Positions 1 to 9,213 of a DNA stretch of 64,000 nucleotides are shown piece after piece (position 1 is the first letter of the stretch; each line of letters begins with the position of its first letter). Made by a program: the position numbers and the translations under genes. The notes under the pieces are model-generated. The model had not been told where the DNA came from, did no database searches, and worked only from the letters and a program-made list of their open reading frames with translations. This DNA is from Gammaproteobacteria bacterium (GTDB lineage Bacteria; Pseudomonadota; Gammaproteobacteria; Steroidobacterales; Steroidobacteraceae), in assembly GCA_016874295.1 (NCBI GenBank), contig VGUH01000003.1:1-64000 (forward strand), written 5' to 3'.

Positions 1-1
1 G

Positions 2-67
2 GCGTCGTTCTATCGACTTCGTCGGGCGGGCGCCTTCAAACGCTGGAACGACGCTGTTGCGGCGTGA
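2..67 (+). CDS. possible 3' end of an unidentified gene
   Basis: An open frame enters from the window edge and ends at TGA 65-67, giving the residues ASFYRLRRAGAFKRWNDAVA(A). The basic, Arg-rich end could be a real C-terminus, but 21 codons cannot be assigned to a family. It would be transcribed towards the tRNA-Ser gene on the other strand. The next 210 bases, to the tRNA, hold no convincing gene. Confidence 0.25.
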   Translation, partial: ASFYRLRRAGAFKRWNDAVAA

Positions 68-136
68 GGTTCGGTGGCAAGCTTCACCTCGCCCGGTGAC
101 GTTAACTTGTCAATGCCGTCGTGGTACCTCAACGCT

Positions 137-176
137 CACCGGTCTGGTACCACGAATAAGTACCACGACACCGGTG
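137..176. repeat. imperfect inverted repeat downstream of tRNA-Ser
   Basis: CACCGGTCTGGTAC (137-150) faces GTACCACGACACCGGTG (160-176) across a 9-base spacer and forms a bulged stem. A second GTGGTACC lies at 121-128. A smaller perfect stem, GACAGC/GCTGTC, is at 251-266. Neither is followed by a T-run, so a terminator role for the tRNA is only possible. The tRNA 3' end is not duplicated here, so there is no sign of an integration site. Confidence 0.3.
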
Positions 177-280
177 AACTACCCCGAAACAATACGAAAC
201 GCCATGCGCTCGGAACACCCGGAGATTCAAGGGAATTTCCGGTATTCCGAGACAGCATGAGCTGTCATGGAAATGATAAT

Positions 281-371
281 TGGCGGAGAGAGAGGGATTC
301 GAACCCTCGATGGGCTTTTGACCCATACACCCTTAGCAGGGGTGCGCCTTCGACCACTCGGCCATCTCTCC
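281..371 (-). tRNA. tRNA-Ser (anticodon GCT)
   Basis: Read on the minus strand, the gene starts GGAGAGATGGCCGAGTGG and ends CTCTCTCCGCCA. It has a G-A-A-G-G-type D stem, the anticodon loop CTGCTAA (anticodon GCT, decoding AGC/AGU), a long variable arm as expected for class II serine tRNAs, and GGTTCGAATCC as the T arm. CCA is encoded (TGG at 281-283). It lies downstream of csrA on the same strand, the usual gammaproteobacterial position (alaS-lysC-csrA-tRNA-Ser). Confidence 0.97.
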
Positions 372-429
372 GAAGGGCGCAAATGATACGCACCGGCCGG
401 AAAGCCGGCAAAGAAGTTGCGGTAACCGG

Positions 430-645
430 TCAGCCGATCGCGGGAGCCGCGGAATCCTTGCTGTTCTCGGCAGGCTCGCGCCTCTCGCTGGAGATGCGCT
501 CGTAGATTTCTTCGCGATGCACGCCCACGTCCTTCGGCGCGAGTACACCAATGCGCACCTGGTTGCCCTTGATGCCGAGGACCGTGACGGTGACGTTGTC
601 ACCGATCATCAGCGCCTCGCCAGCGCGACGCGTCAGGATGAGCAT
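430..645 (-). CDS. csrA: carbon storage regulator CsrA
   Basis: CsrA/RsmA is a dimeric RNA-binding protein that recognises GGA motifs in mRNA leaders and controls translation and stability of carbon, motility and biofilm transcripts. The 71-residue product begins [16 protein letters not shown], the canonical beta-1/beta-2 region. It also has the [17 protein letters not shown] segment, which contains the family's RNA-contacting Arg. The tail after residue 50 (Ser/Glu/Ala-rich) is about 10 residues longer than in E. coli CsrA. The ATG at 645 was chosen because the sequence matches the family from that Met and GGGGAAGGG lies just upstream. A longer frame to 684 adds unrelated residues. It follows lysC by 83 bases and precedes tRNA-Ser, the classical order. 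Confidence 0.97.
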   Translation of the reverse strand: MLILTRRAGEALMIGDNVTVTVLGIKGNQVRIGVLAPKDVGVHREEIYERISSERREPAENSKDSAAPAIG

Positions 646-728
646 GCCCTTCCCCCAGCTAGGCGTTTCCGGTCGAACGTGCAAAAAATGATAGCATAAG
701 GTTTCAGGCTCTAGATTATGTCAAATAG

Positions 729-1949
729 TCAGGGTTGAGCGCGGTCAAGTCCGAATGCCGCGTGCAGCGCCCGGACGCCCCGCTCGAGATCTTTCTCCGC
801 CACCAGCACGCTGACCTTGATCTCCGATGTCGAGACCAGGCGTACCTGGATGCCTTCGTCCGCGAGCGTCGCGAACAGCTTCGCAGCGACGCCGGCGTGC
901 GAGCGCATGCCGGAGCCGACGATCGCGAGTTTCGCCACGCGATCATCGACGGTCACGGCGGCGCCCGCGTATTTCGCTGCGGCGTTGCGCGCGAGTTCGA
1001 GCGCGCGCGCGTAATCGTCGCGGTGCACGGTGAAGGTGAGGTCCACCCGCCCGCCGCGCGGCGCCGCGATCACGATCATGTCCACCTCGATCGATGCCGC
1101 GGCCACCGGCGCGAGCAGCGCATGCGCGACGCCCGCCTCGTCCGGCACCTGGGTCAGGGAGATCGCGGCCTCGTCGCGGTTGAAGGCGATGCCGCAAACG
1201 ACAGGGGCTTCCACGTTCGGGTTCTCCTCGCAGATCAGTGTGCCGGGTCCCGGCTCGAAGCTCGACAGCACGCGCAGCCGCATGCCGTGGCGCGCGGCGA
1301 ACTCGACCGAGCGCAGGTGCAGCACGCGCGAGCCTTGTCCGGCGAGCTCGAGCATCTCCTCGAAGCTGACCGTCGGCAGGCGGCGCGCCTCGGGCACCAT
1401 GCGCGGGTCGGTCGTGTACACGCCGTCCACGTCGGTCAGGATCTGGCATTCGTCGGCGTCGAGTGCGACGGCGAGCGCGACCGCGGTCGTGTCCGAACCG
1501 CCGCGGCCGATGGTCGTCAGATCGCCGTTTTCCGCGCGGCCCTGAAAGCCGGCGACGACCGGCACCACGTCCTCGGCGAGGTCGCGTTTCAAGCCGTCGC
1601 AGCCGACGCGCGCGATGCGCGCGCGGCCCGCCGGACCGGTCGTCTCGAGCGGCATCTGCAGCGCGTTCCAGGAGCGCGCCCGGCAGCCGGCATTGCACAG
1701 CGCCATCGCGAGCAGCGCGGTGGAGACCATCTCGCCGGTCGCGAGCAGCGCGTCGAGTTCGCGCGCGTCCGGCTGCGCGCAGACCTCGCGCGCGAGCTCG
1801 ACCAGCCGATCGGTCGAATCGCCCATCGCGGAGACGACCACGGCCACCTCCTGCCCCGCTTGCCGCAGCGCGATGATCCGGTCCGCCACGGCATGGATGC
1901 GCGCGACGGAACCGACCGAGGTTCCGCCGTACTTCTGGACGATCCGCAT
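729..1949 (-). CDS. lysC: aspartate kinase (monofunctional)
   Basis: Phosphorylates aspartate, the first step to lysine, diaminopimelate, threonine and methionine; in a Gram-negative cell it also supplies mDAP for the MurE encoded later in the window. The 406-residue protein opens with the kinase signature MRIVQKYGGTSVGS and has GRGGSDTTAVALA around residue 150 and TDVDGVYTTDPR about 20 residues on. The last 150 residues carry two ACT domains (for example VSTSEIKVSVLV near the end), the feedback-inhibition module of the Pseudomonas/Xanthomonas-type enzyme. Start ATG at 1949. An Lrp-family regulator gene ends 14 bases upstream, so the two are probably cotranscribed. This differs from the common alaS-lysC neighbourhood and may put lysC under amino-acid-responsive control. 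Confidence 0.95.
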   Translation of the reverse strand: MRIVQKYGGTSVGSVARIHAVADRIIALRQAGQEVAVVVSAMGDSTDRLVELAREVCAQPDARELDALLATGEMVSTALLAMALCNAGCRARSWNALQMPLETTGPAGRARIARVGCDGLKRDLAEDVVPVVAGFQGRAENGDLTTIGRGGSDTTAVALAVALDADECQILTDVDGVYTTDPRMVPEARRLPTVSFEEMLELAGQGSRVLHLRSVEFAARHGMRLRVLSSFEPGPGTLICEENPNVEAPVVCGIAFNRDEAAISLTQVPDEAGVAHALLAPVAAASIEVDMIVIAAPRGGRVDLTFTVHRDDYARALELARNAAAKYAGAAVTVDDRVAKLAIVGSGMRSHAGVAAKLFATLADEGIQVRLVSTSEIKVSVLVAEKDLERGVRALHAAFGLDRAQP

Positions 1950-1963
1950 GCGTCTGGATTGTT

Positions 1964-2437
1964 TCAGGTTTCGGCGGGGATCGGCAGGGCGGTCGCGAAC
2001 TTCAGGCGCTCCATCGAGAACAGCGCCGAGACGTCAGCGAGACTCGGCAGGCGCGCGATCAGGTCCTTGTAGGTGCGGTCATAGCCGGCCATGTCGGCGA
2101 CTACGACCTTGAGCAGGTAATCCACGTCGCCGCCGATGCGGTGACACTCCTGGATCTCGGGCATGGCCGCGATCACCTCGTTGAGCCGGCGCGCCCAGTC
2201 GGCGCTGTGCTCACGCGTCTTCACGCGCACATAGACGGTGAGGCCGAGCCCCACCTTCTCCGGGTTCACCAGGGCGACGCGCCCCGCGATGACGCCCGCC
2301 GCCTCCATCTGGCGGATGCGTCGCCAGCAGGGGTTCACGGACAGCCCTACCTGTTCGGCGATCTGCTGAATGGGGAGCGAGGCGTCTTCCTGCATCAGGG
2401 CGAGAATCTGCCGGTCGATGCGATCCAGCTTGGACAT
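1964..2437 (-). CDS. Lrp/AsnC family transcriptional regulator
   Basis: A 157-residue protein with an N-terminal winged helix-turn-helix (LDRIDRQILALMQEDASL, then IQQIAEQVGLSVNPCWRRI) and a C-terminal RAM/ligand-binding domain (residues ~65-145, including IGGDVDYLLKVVV). This is the exact layout of leucine-responsive/AsnC regulators, which bind amino acids as octamers and wrap DNA. It is encoded directly upstream of lysC (14-base gap), so control of lysC and of itself is plausible (inference). The effector cannot be read from the sequence. The AT-rich 79-base gap to the divergent DUF6356 gene contains a palindrome that could be its operator. The protein is close to the size of E. coli Lrp (164). 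Confidence 0.92.
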   Translation of the reverse strand: MSKLDRIDRQILALMQEDASLPIQQIAEQVGLSVNPCWRRIRQMEAAGVIAGRVALVNPEKVGLGLTVYVRVKTREHSADWARRLNEVIAAMPEIQECHRIGGDVDYLLKVVVADMAGYDRTYKDLIARLPSLADVSALFSMERLKFATALPIPAET

Positions 2438-2483
2438 CCAAGAAGAATAGCATAATTTCCCACGTTCTTAAACAAAATACGCA

Positions 2484-2501
2484 AAATATGGGACAATATT
2501 T
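2484..2501. promoter_or_regulatory. palindrome in divergent promoter region, candidate Lrp-type operator
   Basis: AAATAT-GGGACA-ATATTT is a perfect 6+6 inverted repeat in an AT-rich island between the divergent Lrp-family gene (start 2437) and the DUF6356 gene. Lrp/AsnC proteins bind AT-rich inverted repeats of about this length and usually autoregulate. The assignment rests on position and symmetry only. Confidence 0.4.
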
Positions 2502-2516
2502 GAATTGGACGCAAGT

Positions 2517-2789
2517 ATGCTGCCGACTATGAGTGCCTTCAACCGGTTGTTCACCGATCACCCGGCGACCGTCGACGAGACCTACCGGCAGCACTTCCTC
2601 ATGGCCCTGGGGTTCGGTCTGCACATGATCTGGGGCGGACTGCAGTGCCTCGTGCACGCCTTCGTCCCGGGACTGTTCGAGAAGAGCGGCAGCAACATGA
2701 TTCGCGAGCTGCACGAGCGGATGGTGGTGAACCGCCACCGCACCGCGCAGCCGCAGGCGTTGCCGCTGGAGACGCGCAAGGCGGCGTGA
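2517..2789 (+). CDS. DUF6356 family small protein
   Basis: A small protein of about 90 residues with the opening FNRLFTDHPATVDETY, followed by a hydrophobic stretch (FLMALGFGLHMIWGGLQCLV) that is probably one membrane-associated helix. This pattern is typical of the DUF6356 family of unknown function found in many proteobacteria. The start is uncertain: ATG 2517 has a GGA seven bases upstream, ATG 2529 (MSAFNRLF) fits family starts best, and TTG 2505 is also in frame. It is divergent from the Lrp-family gene and convergent with the protease gene, whose stop begins two bases after this stop. No function can be proposed beyond possible control by the neighbouring regulator. Confidence 0.7.
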   Translation: MLPTMSAFNRLFTDHPATVDETYRQHFLMALGFGLHMIWGGLQCLVHAFVPGLFEKSGSNMIRELHERMVVNRHRTAQPQALPLETRKAA

Positions 2790-2790
2790 C

Positions 2791-3735
2791 TCAGCTCCGG
2801 CGCAGCTTGACCTGAAGCTCCTTGCGCCGGTAGTCGATGATCAGCGTGTCGAGGAGTCCGAGCACGTCCATGCCGATCAGCATGGCGGGCTCATTCGTCA
2901 TCTGCCAGTGCTCGAAGATCGCGAAATCCGCGAAGGTCATCGCGGGATTGCGCACCCACACTTCTCCGAGCGCAAGCGCCGGCGTGTCCAGCCGGTCGCC
3001 GAACTGCACGTCGAGGGTCGAGCTGATCACCTTGTCGGGCAAGGCCGCCTGGTCCTGGCGCCGGCGGCGTTCGGCGAGCGCAGCGCGCAGCGCCTCGTTG
3101 CCGAGCGTTGCCTGCCCGCCCGTGTCGATGATGGCCTTGACCGGCACGCCGCCCATATGGGCGTCCGTGACCAGCAGCCGGCCGCGCAGGAACTTCACCG
3201 GGATGGTCATGAATCCGCCCGCCGCACGCTGGTTCTTCGAGCGCATGATGGTGATACTGTCGCGGCGGAAATCGATGTGGATGCGCTTGTTCGCGAGGCC
3301 GTCCATGCCGAGCACGCCCTCGGCACCGCCGAGGGCATCGGGGATCACCGGCAAGTGCCGCGGTTCCAGCAGGAGGTCGCCGTACTCGAGCGTCCGCACC
3401 GGCACCATCGGCACGCTCACGGAGCCGGTCACGCCGCGCAACATGACCCTGTTCGTGTCGTCCAGGCTGATGCCGATCGCTTCGGCGACCCGCGGCGTCA
3501 GCGCCGAGTGACTCGCGCCGGTGTCGAGAACCAGGCGGAACGGGCCATGCCCATTGACGAGGACCGGAGCCCAGATGCGTCCGATCCGGTCGCGCCGCGT
3601 CGGCGCGACATACCGCGGCTCGTCGGCCGTGACGGCAAGTTCATCGAGCGTGGTCGCAGGCAACGGTTCCTGCGCAGCCGGCTGCGCGACCGCCTGCGCG
3701 AGCATGACCAGAATCGGCAGGGCGAACACTCCCAT
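2791..3735 (-). CDS. secreted retropepsin-like aspartic protease (two DTG motifs)
   Basis: A 314-residue protein with a short hydrophobic N-terminus (GVFALPILVMLAQAVAQPAA) that looks like a signal peptide, then two repeated aspartyl-protease half-domains. The first motif is LVLDTGASHS (Asp71-Thr-Gly) and the second AIIDTGGQAT (Asp204-Thr-Gly). Retropepsin-like bacterial proteins usually carry one DTG and dimerise; two in one chain suggests a pseudo-dimeric, self-contained active site. GMDVLGLLDTLIIDY near the C-terminus resembles the family's glycine-containing second motif. It lies 26 bases after alaS on the same strand, so readthrough from alaS is possible, and is convergent with the DUF6356 gene. 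The substrate is unknown; a periplasmic location is inferred. Confidence 0.8.
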   Translation of the reverse strand: MGVFALPILVMLAQAVAQPAAQEPLPATTLDELAVTADEPRYVAPTRRDRIGRIWAPVLVNGHGPFRLVLDTGASHSALTPRVAEAIGISLDDTNRVMLRGVTGSVSVPMVPVRTLEYGDLLLEPRHLPVIPDALGGAEGVLGMDGLANKRIHIDFRRDSITIMRSKNQRAAGGFMTIPVKFLRGRLLVTDAHMGGVPVKAIIDTGGQATLGNEALRAALAERRRRQDQAALPDKVISSTLDVQFGDRLDTPALALGEVWVRNPAMTFADFAIFEHWQMTNEPAMLIGMDVLGLLDTLIIDYRRKELQVKLRRS

Positions 3736-3761
3736 GTTACCTCCGACTGCCCTACCCGGGT

Positions 3762-6389
3762 TCAGGTTCCCCCGAGTTGCCGGGCGACGAGTTGGGGCAC
3801 GGCCTCGAGGGCGGCCTCCAGCTTGGCCGGGTCGTTACCCCCGGCCTGGGCGAAGTCCCGCCGCCCGCCGCCGCGCCCGCCGACGATCTTAGCCACTTCC
3901 CCGATCAGGGTCCCCGCACTCACTTTGTCGGACACGGTGGCCGATACGGAGGAAACGAGCGAGACCTTGTCGACCGCGAGCTGGGCGCCCAGCACGACGA
4001 CCGAGTCGCCGAGTCGGCTCCTGTAGCGGTCGGCTGCGTCGCGCAGCGACTGGGCATCCGCACCCTCGATCTTCGCGGCCAGGACGTTCACGCCGTTGAC
4101 CTTGACCGCCTGGGCAGCCAAGTCGGCACTGCCGCCCGCAGCGAGCCTGGCGCGCAAGCCTGCCATCTCGCGCTCGAGCTTCTTCTGCTGCTCGAGGAGC
4201 TGCGCGACCTTGCCCTCGAGCTCGGCCGGCGTCGCGCGCAGGGACCCGGCGACTCGCTTCAGCGTCGCCTCGGCCGCGCGCACCGCTTCCAGCGCGCCTT
4301 CGCCCGTCACCGCCTCGATGCGACGGATGCCGGAGGCGATGCCGCCCTCGCCCGTGATCTTGAACAAACCGATGTCGCCGGTGCGCTGCACGTGCGTGCC
4401 GCCGCAGAGCTCGGTGGAGAATTCGCCGAACGACAACACGCGTACCTCGTCACCGTACTTCTCGCCGAACAGGGCCATGGCGCCCGCCTTGATCGCGTCG
4501 TCGTAGGCCAGGTGGCGGATCTGGCCCGCGCGGTTCGCGCGGATCTCAGCATTGACCATCCGCTCGATCGCCTCAAGCTCGGCGGGCGTCACCGGCTGCG
4601 TGTGCGAGAAGTCGAAGCGCAGCCGGTCCGGCGCCACCAGCGAGCCTTTCTGGATCACGTGCGCCCCGAGCACCCTGCGTAGCGCCGCGTGCAGCAGGTG
4701 CGTCGCAGAGTGGTTGAGCACCGTCGCCTGGCGGGTCGCCGCATCGACGCTCGCGGTGACCACGTCGCCCTTGCGGAAGCTGCCAGCCTCGACCGCGCCG
4801 ATGTGCAGATGGGCGTCGCCGAGCTTTTTCGTGTCGGTCACGCGAAACCGGGCCGCGCCATTTGTGAGCGTGCCGACGTCGCCTATCTGGCCGCCGGACT
4901 CCGCGTAGAACGGCGTACGGCTGAGGACGATCTGGGCCGCCTCGCCAGCGCTCGCGAACTCGACTTCCGCACCGCCTTTCAGGATGGCCACGACCTTGCC
5001 TTCGTCACGCAGGTGCTCGTAGCCCGTGAACTTGCTCTCGGCATCGATCGCCTCCGGAGCCCGCAGATCGACGCCGAACTTGCTCGCGGCGCGCGCCCGC
5101 TCGCGCTGGGCCTCCATCGCCCGCTCGAAGCCTGCCTGGTCGATGGCGAGCCCGCGCTCACGCGCGATGTCGGCCGTGAGGTCGACCGGAAAGCCGTAGG
5201 TGTCGTACAGCTTGAAGACCGTGTCGCCCGCGATCGTCTTGCCCTCGAGCTTGCCGATCGCCTCTTCGAGCAGCGCCATGCCGACCTCAAGCGTTTCGGC
5301 GAAGCGCGCCTCTTCCTGTTGCAGCACGCGCACGACGTGATCAGCGGCCTTCGGCAGCTCCGGGTAGGCCGCGCCCATCTCGGCGGCCAGTGCCGGCACG
5401 AGCGCATGGAAGAACGGCCGATTCTGGCCGAGCTGGTAGCCGTGACGGATTGCGCGGCGGATGATGCGCCGCAGCACGTAGCCGCGCCCGTCGTTGCCCG
5501 GGATCACCCCGTCGACGATCAGGAATGCGCAGGCGCGGATGTGGTCGGCGATCACGCGCAGGCTCGGACTCGCGAGGTCCTGCGCGCGCGTCGCGTCGAC
5601 CGCGGCGCGGATCAGCTTGCGGAACAGGTCGATGTCGTAGTTCGAGTGCACGCCCTGCATCACGGCGGCGGTGCGCTCGAGTCCCATGCCGGTGTCCACC
5701 GAGGGTTTCGGCAGACGCGTGAGGATCCCGTCGGCCGAGCGTTCGAATTGCATGAACACGAGATTCCAGATCTCGACGTAGCGGTCGCCCTCCTCGTCCT
5801 GCGAGCCGGGCGGGCCACCGGCGATTTCCGGGCCGTGGTCGTAGAAAATCTCCGAGCACGGGCCGCAGGGGCCGGTGTCGCCCATGGCCCAGAAGTTCGA
5901 CTGCTCGCCCATGCGCGCGAAGCGCTGCGGGTCGATCCTGATCCGCTTCAACCAGAGGTCGGCCGCCTCGTCGTCGTCCTTGTAGACGGTGACCCAGAGT
6001 TTTTCTGCGGGGATCTTCAGCGTGCCGGTCACGAAGTCCCAGGCGTACTCGATCGCCTCGGCCTTGAAGTAGTCGCCGAAGCTGAAGTTGCCGAGCATCT
6101 CGAAGAAAGTGTGGTGGCGCGCGGTGTAGCCGACGTTCTCGAGGTCGTTGTGCTTGCCGCCCGCGCGCACGCAGCGCTGGCTCGTGACTGCGCGCCGGTA
6201 GCTGCGCTCGTCCTTGCCGAGGAACACGTCCTTGAACTGCACCATGCCGGCGTTGGTGAACAGCAGCGTCGGGTCGTTGCTGGGGACGAGCGGTGCGGAG
6301 GGCACGATGGCGTGGCCGCGCGCGCGGAAAAACTCCAGGAACGCCGCCCGGAGTTCACCCGTGCCCATCGCCGCCGCCTTCTTCGCCAT
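3762..6389 (-). CDS. alaS: alanine--tRNA ligase
   Basis: Charges tRNA-Ala and hydrolyses mischarged Ser/Gly-tRNA-Ala. The 875-residue length equals the E. coli enzyme. Domains in order: class II catalytic core ([20 protein letters not shown], then [20 protein letters not shown]), tRNA-recognition helices, the editing domain with the zinc-site [13 protein letters not shown] and [13 protein letters not shown], and a C-terminal coiled-coil/C-Ala region ([16 protein letters not shown], later [15 protein letters not shown]). ATG 6389 is the family start ([14 protein letters not shown]); its A is also the last base of the recX stop (TGATG). The frame is open further upstream but those residues overlap recX. 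recA-recX-alaS is the expected order. Confidence 0.98.
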   Translation of the reverse strand: MAKKAAAMGTGELRAAFLEFFRARGHAIVPSAPLVPSNDPTLLFTNAGMVQFKDVFLGKDERSYRRAVTSQRCVRAGGKHNDLENVGYTARHHTFFEMLGNFSFGDYFKAEAIEYAWDFVTGTLKIPAEKLWVTVYKDDDEAADLWLKRIRIDPQRFARMGEQSNFWAMGDTGPCGPCSEIFYDHGPEIAGGPPGSQDEEGDRYVEIWNLVFMQFERSADGILTRLPKPSVDTGMGLERTAAVMQGVHSNYDIDLFRKLIRAAVDATRAQDLASPSLRVIADHIRACAFLIVDGVIPGNDGRGYVLRRIIRRAIRHGYQLGQNRPFFHALVPALAAEMGAAYPELPKAADHVVRVLQQEEARFAETLEVGMALLEEAIGKLEGKTIAGDTVFKLYDTYGFPVDLTADIARERGLAIDQAGFERAMEAQRERARAASKFGVDLRAPEAIDAESKFTGYEHLRDEGKVVAILKGGAEVEFASAGEAAQIVLSRTPFYAESGGQIGDVGTLTNGAARFRVTDTKKLGDAHLHIGAVEAGSFRKGDVVTASVDAATRQATVLNHSATHLLHAALRRVLGAHVIQKGSLVAPDRLRFDFSHTQPVTPAELEAIERMVNAEIRANRAGQIRHLAYDDAIKAGAMALFGEKYGDEVRVLSFGEFSTELCGGTHVQRTGDIGLFKITGEGGIASGIRRIEAVTGEGALEAVRAAEATLKRVAGSLRATPAELEGKVAQLLEQQKKLEREMAGLRARLAAGGSADLAAQAVKVNGVNVLAAKIEGADAQSLRDAADRYRSRLGDSVVVLGAQLAVDKVSLVSSVSATVSDKVSAGTLIGEVAKIVGGRGGGRRDFAQAGGNDPAKLEAALEAVPQLVARQLGGT

Positions 6390-6860
6390 CACGCCTCGTA
6401 CTCGTTGCCGACCGCCGCCCGGACCTGGTCCGCGCTGAAGCCGCGCTGGGTCAGGAACCGCGCCTGGCGGCCCTTCTCGGCCCAAGTCGCAGGGAGTTTC
6501 GCGCCGAAACGCTTGCGCCGGACCTCGGCGCAGCGCCGACGCCAGTCCGGGCCGTCGGCATCCACCACCGCCGCGATCGTGTCCGCCGGGACGCCCGCCT
6601 CGCGCAGGCGGTGGGCAATGCCGACCGGTCCCCGGCCCCGGTTGGCATGATACGCGACGAAGTGCTCGGCAAAGCGACCGTCGTCCACCAGGCGCTCCGT
6701 ACGCAGCTCCTCGATAGCCGCCTCGGCCGCGGGACGGGTGAAGCCGCGCGCGACCAAGCGCTCCGCGAGCTCGCGGGCGCCGTGGTCACGGCGGTTCTGG
6801 AGTTTCAGGGCCGCGAGGCGCGCCGCCCGCGGATCGTCCGGGGCGGCGAGCGCAGCCGGG

Positions 6861-6880
<20 letters not shown>
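6389..6880 (-). CDS. recX: regulatory protein RecX
   Basis: RecX binds RecA filaments and limits their extension, modulating recombination and the SOS response. The 163-residue product has the usual three repeated three-helix units, with family-like stretches such as [30 protein letters not shown] and [13 protein letters not shown]. It starts at GTG 6880, 17 bases inside the 3' end of recA in another frame, implying translational coupling, and ends on the first base of the alaS start. Length matches E. coli RecX (166). Confidence 0.94.
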
Positions 6881-7898
<1,018 letters not shown>

Positions 7899-7955
7899 GC
7901 GTTTCGTGCCTCCGGGGCTGGTCCGATTATTCCACAACCGGCCCGGCTCGCCGTC

Positions 7956-7970
7956 GTCAAATGTTTTGAC
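7956..7970. promoter_or_regulatory. palindrome upstream of recA, candidate SOS operator
   Basis: GTCAAA-TGT-TTTGAC (6-3-6, perfect symmetry) lies in the recA upstream region. On the recA strand it overlaps TTTGACG, which could serve as part of a -35 element. It does not match the E. coli LexA box (CTG-N10-CAG), but LexA targets vary between proteobacterial orders. Assigned by position and symmetry only. Confidence 0.4.
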
Positions 7971-8045
7971 AACGTTGAAATTGTCCTGCGGCCGGTCCGT
8001 CATGGGCGGCAGTGTGTGCCAGCGGCTGGCTCAAGCGGTGACCTA

Positions 8046-8127
8046 GGTGCCGGGTCGCACTTATCGCACTTATTGGCGGGCCTGCCGCTAAGAACCCCAA
8101 CAAGTGCGATAAGTGCGACCCGGCACC
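8046..8127. repeat. family A palindromic repeat, copy 1
   Basis: The left arm 8046-8075 starts GGTGCCGGGTCGCACTTATC; its reverse complement is at 8098-8127 with one mismatch and a 22-base loop. Near-identical elements occur at 17604-17668 and 41651-41706. On the right it is followed by a 14-base tandem duplication (GCACCGTACTTCAG at 8123-8136 and 8137-8150) that contains the thpR stop codon. No gene lies between recA (7898) and thpR (8147). The size and hairpin form are those of REP/BIME-type elements mobilised in trans by REP-associated tyrosine transposases. It may also terminate thpR transcription. Confidence 0.9.
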
Positions 8128-8146
8128 GTACTTCAGGCACCGTACT

Positions 8147-8707
8147 TCAGGCGAGCGGCCAGTCGGCCAGCGGCTTGTAGCGGACCCCGCCGGGGTAGGA
8201 GCTCGACTCCACGAGGGCCAGGCGCCAGGCGGGCCCGGGTCCACGCCCGGCAAATGGAGCTATGTCGAGGTCGTCGGGCGGCGGCCGGCGGATGCGCCGC
8301 ACCAACGTCAGGTGCGGTTGCCACGGCCGCTGCTCGCGCTGGAATCCCAGTGGCTCGAGTCCCTGCCAGAGTCGGTCGACCATCGCGCACCCGGCTGCCG
8401 GAACCTCGGACGGCAGTGCGACAAGCACTTTCGGCTCCACCCAATACTCGATCCGCGCGAAAGCAAGCTCGACAGCGGGCCACGTTCCCCGACCTCCCAC
8501 GGAGACCAGATCTCCGAGACTACGGCCTGGCACCATGCCGAGGAAGGCTAGGGTGACGTGCAGGTTGCCAGGCGGGACGGGCTGGCCAACGACCTGGGCG
8601 ATTGCCGGGGCGGCCGCTGCCGCAAGCGCCGCGCAGCAGCCGTCGTTCGGCCACAGGGCATAGAAGAGCCGGAGCGTTCGTGTTCCGCGTTCGCCGGCCC
8701 AGTTCAC
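8147..8707 (-). CDS. thpR: RNA 2',3'-cyclic phosphodiesterase (2H family)
   Basis: Opens 2',3'-cyclic phosphate RNA ends to 2'-phosphate; the same family was first described as a 2'-5' RNA ligase. The 186-residue protein has the two catalytic H-x-T motifs: HVTLAF (His50/Thr52) and HLTLVR (His132/Thr134). Length is close to E. coli ThpR (176). It starts at GTG 8707, which overlaps the pncC stop (GTGA), so it is translated after pncC. Its last codons lie in a 14-base duplication next to repeat A copy 1. Confidence 0.92.
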   Translation of the reverse strand: MNWAGERGTRTLRLFYALWPNDGCCAALAAAAAPAIAQVVGQPVPPGNLHVTLAFLGMVPGRSLGDLVSVGGRGTWPAVELAFARIEYWVEPKVLVALPSEVPAAGCAMVDRLWQGLEPLGFQREQRPWQPHLTLVRRIRRPPPDDLDIAPFAGRGPGPAWRLALVESSSYPGGVRYKPLADWPLA

Positions 8708-9213
8708 GACTCCAGCAGGCCCTTGAGTGCCGCGACCACGGTCCAGCGCCGGACTGTGTCCCGACCGCCGCTGAACCGATAACCGGTCGCGTACACGCGG
8801 TTGCGGCCCTCGCGCCGGTAGCCCCAGGCGATCCAGACGAGGCCGATGGGCTTGCTGGGGCTGCCGCCGGCGGGGCCTGCGATGCCGGTCACCGCAACCG
8901 CGTGGTCGGCGACCGAGTGCTCGAGCGCTCCTCGAACCATCGCGAGCGCGACGGCCTCGCTCACGGCGCCGTGCCGGGCAAGCGCCTTCGGCTCCACGCC
9001 GAGCTCCGCCTGCTTGGCGGCATTCGAATACGTGATCCAGCCCCGCTCGAACCAGTCCGAACTGCCCGGCAGGTCGGTCAGCACCTTGGCGATGAATCCG
9101 CCGGTGCAGGATTCCGCCGTGACGAGCGTTTCGCCCGCGGCGCGCAGGCGCTTGGCAACCCGCGCCGCAAGCCGGCGCAGCGCCAGATCATTGACGGCGG
9201 TCTTTGCGTTCAT
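8704..9213 (-). CDS. pncC: nicotinamide-nucleotide amidohydrolase (CinA C-terminal domain)
   Basis: Deamidates NMN to NaMN in pyridine nucleotide recycling. The 169-residue product matches the stand-alone CinA domain: LVTAESCTGGFIAKVLTDLP, then GWITYSNAAK, AVAVTGIAGPAGGSPSKPIG and a closing FSGGRDTVRRWTV. ATG 9213 overlaps the upstream oxygenase stop (ATGA); the frame continues 10 codons upstream without family similarity. In many gammaproteobacteria pncC sits next to recA; here thpR and a repeat separate them. Products of pncC and nadE (30.6 kb) act in the same NAD pathway. Confidence 0.93.
   Translation of the reverse strand: MNAKTAVNDLALRRLAARVAKRLRAAGETLVTAESCTGGFIAKVLTDLPGSSDWFERGWITYSNAAKQAELGVEPKALARHGAVSEAVALAMVRGALEHSVADHAVAVTGIAGPAGGSPSKPIGLVWIAWGYRREGRNRVYATGYRFSGGRDTVRRWTVVAALKGLLES

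Noticed and set aside
74-280. Phage or island attachment site next to tRNA-Ser
   Set aside because: The tRNA 3' end is not repeated in the flank, and no integrase or mobile genes are visible on either side.
1469-1545. Riboswitch for lysC
   Set aside because: lysC has only a 14-base leader after the Lrp-family gene, and the gap 2438-2504 shows no lysine-riboswitch-like structure.
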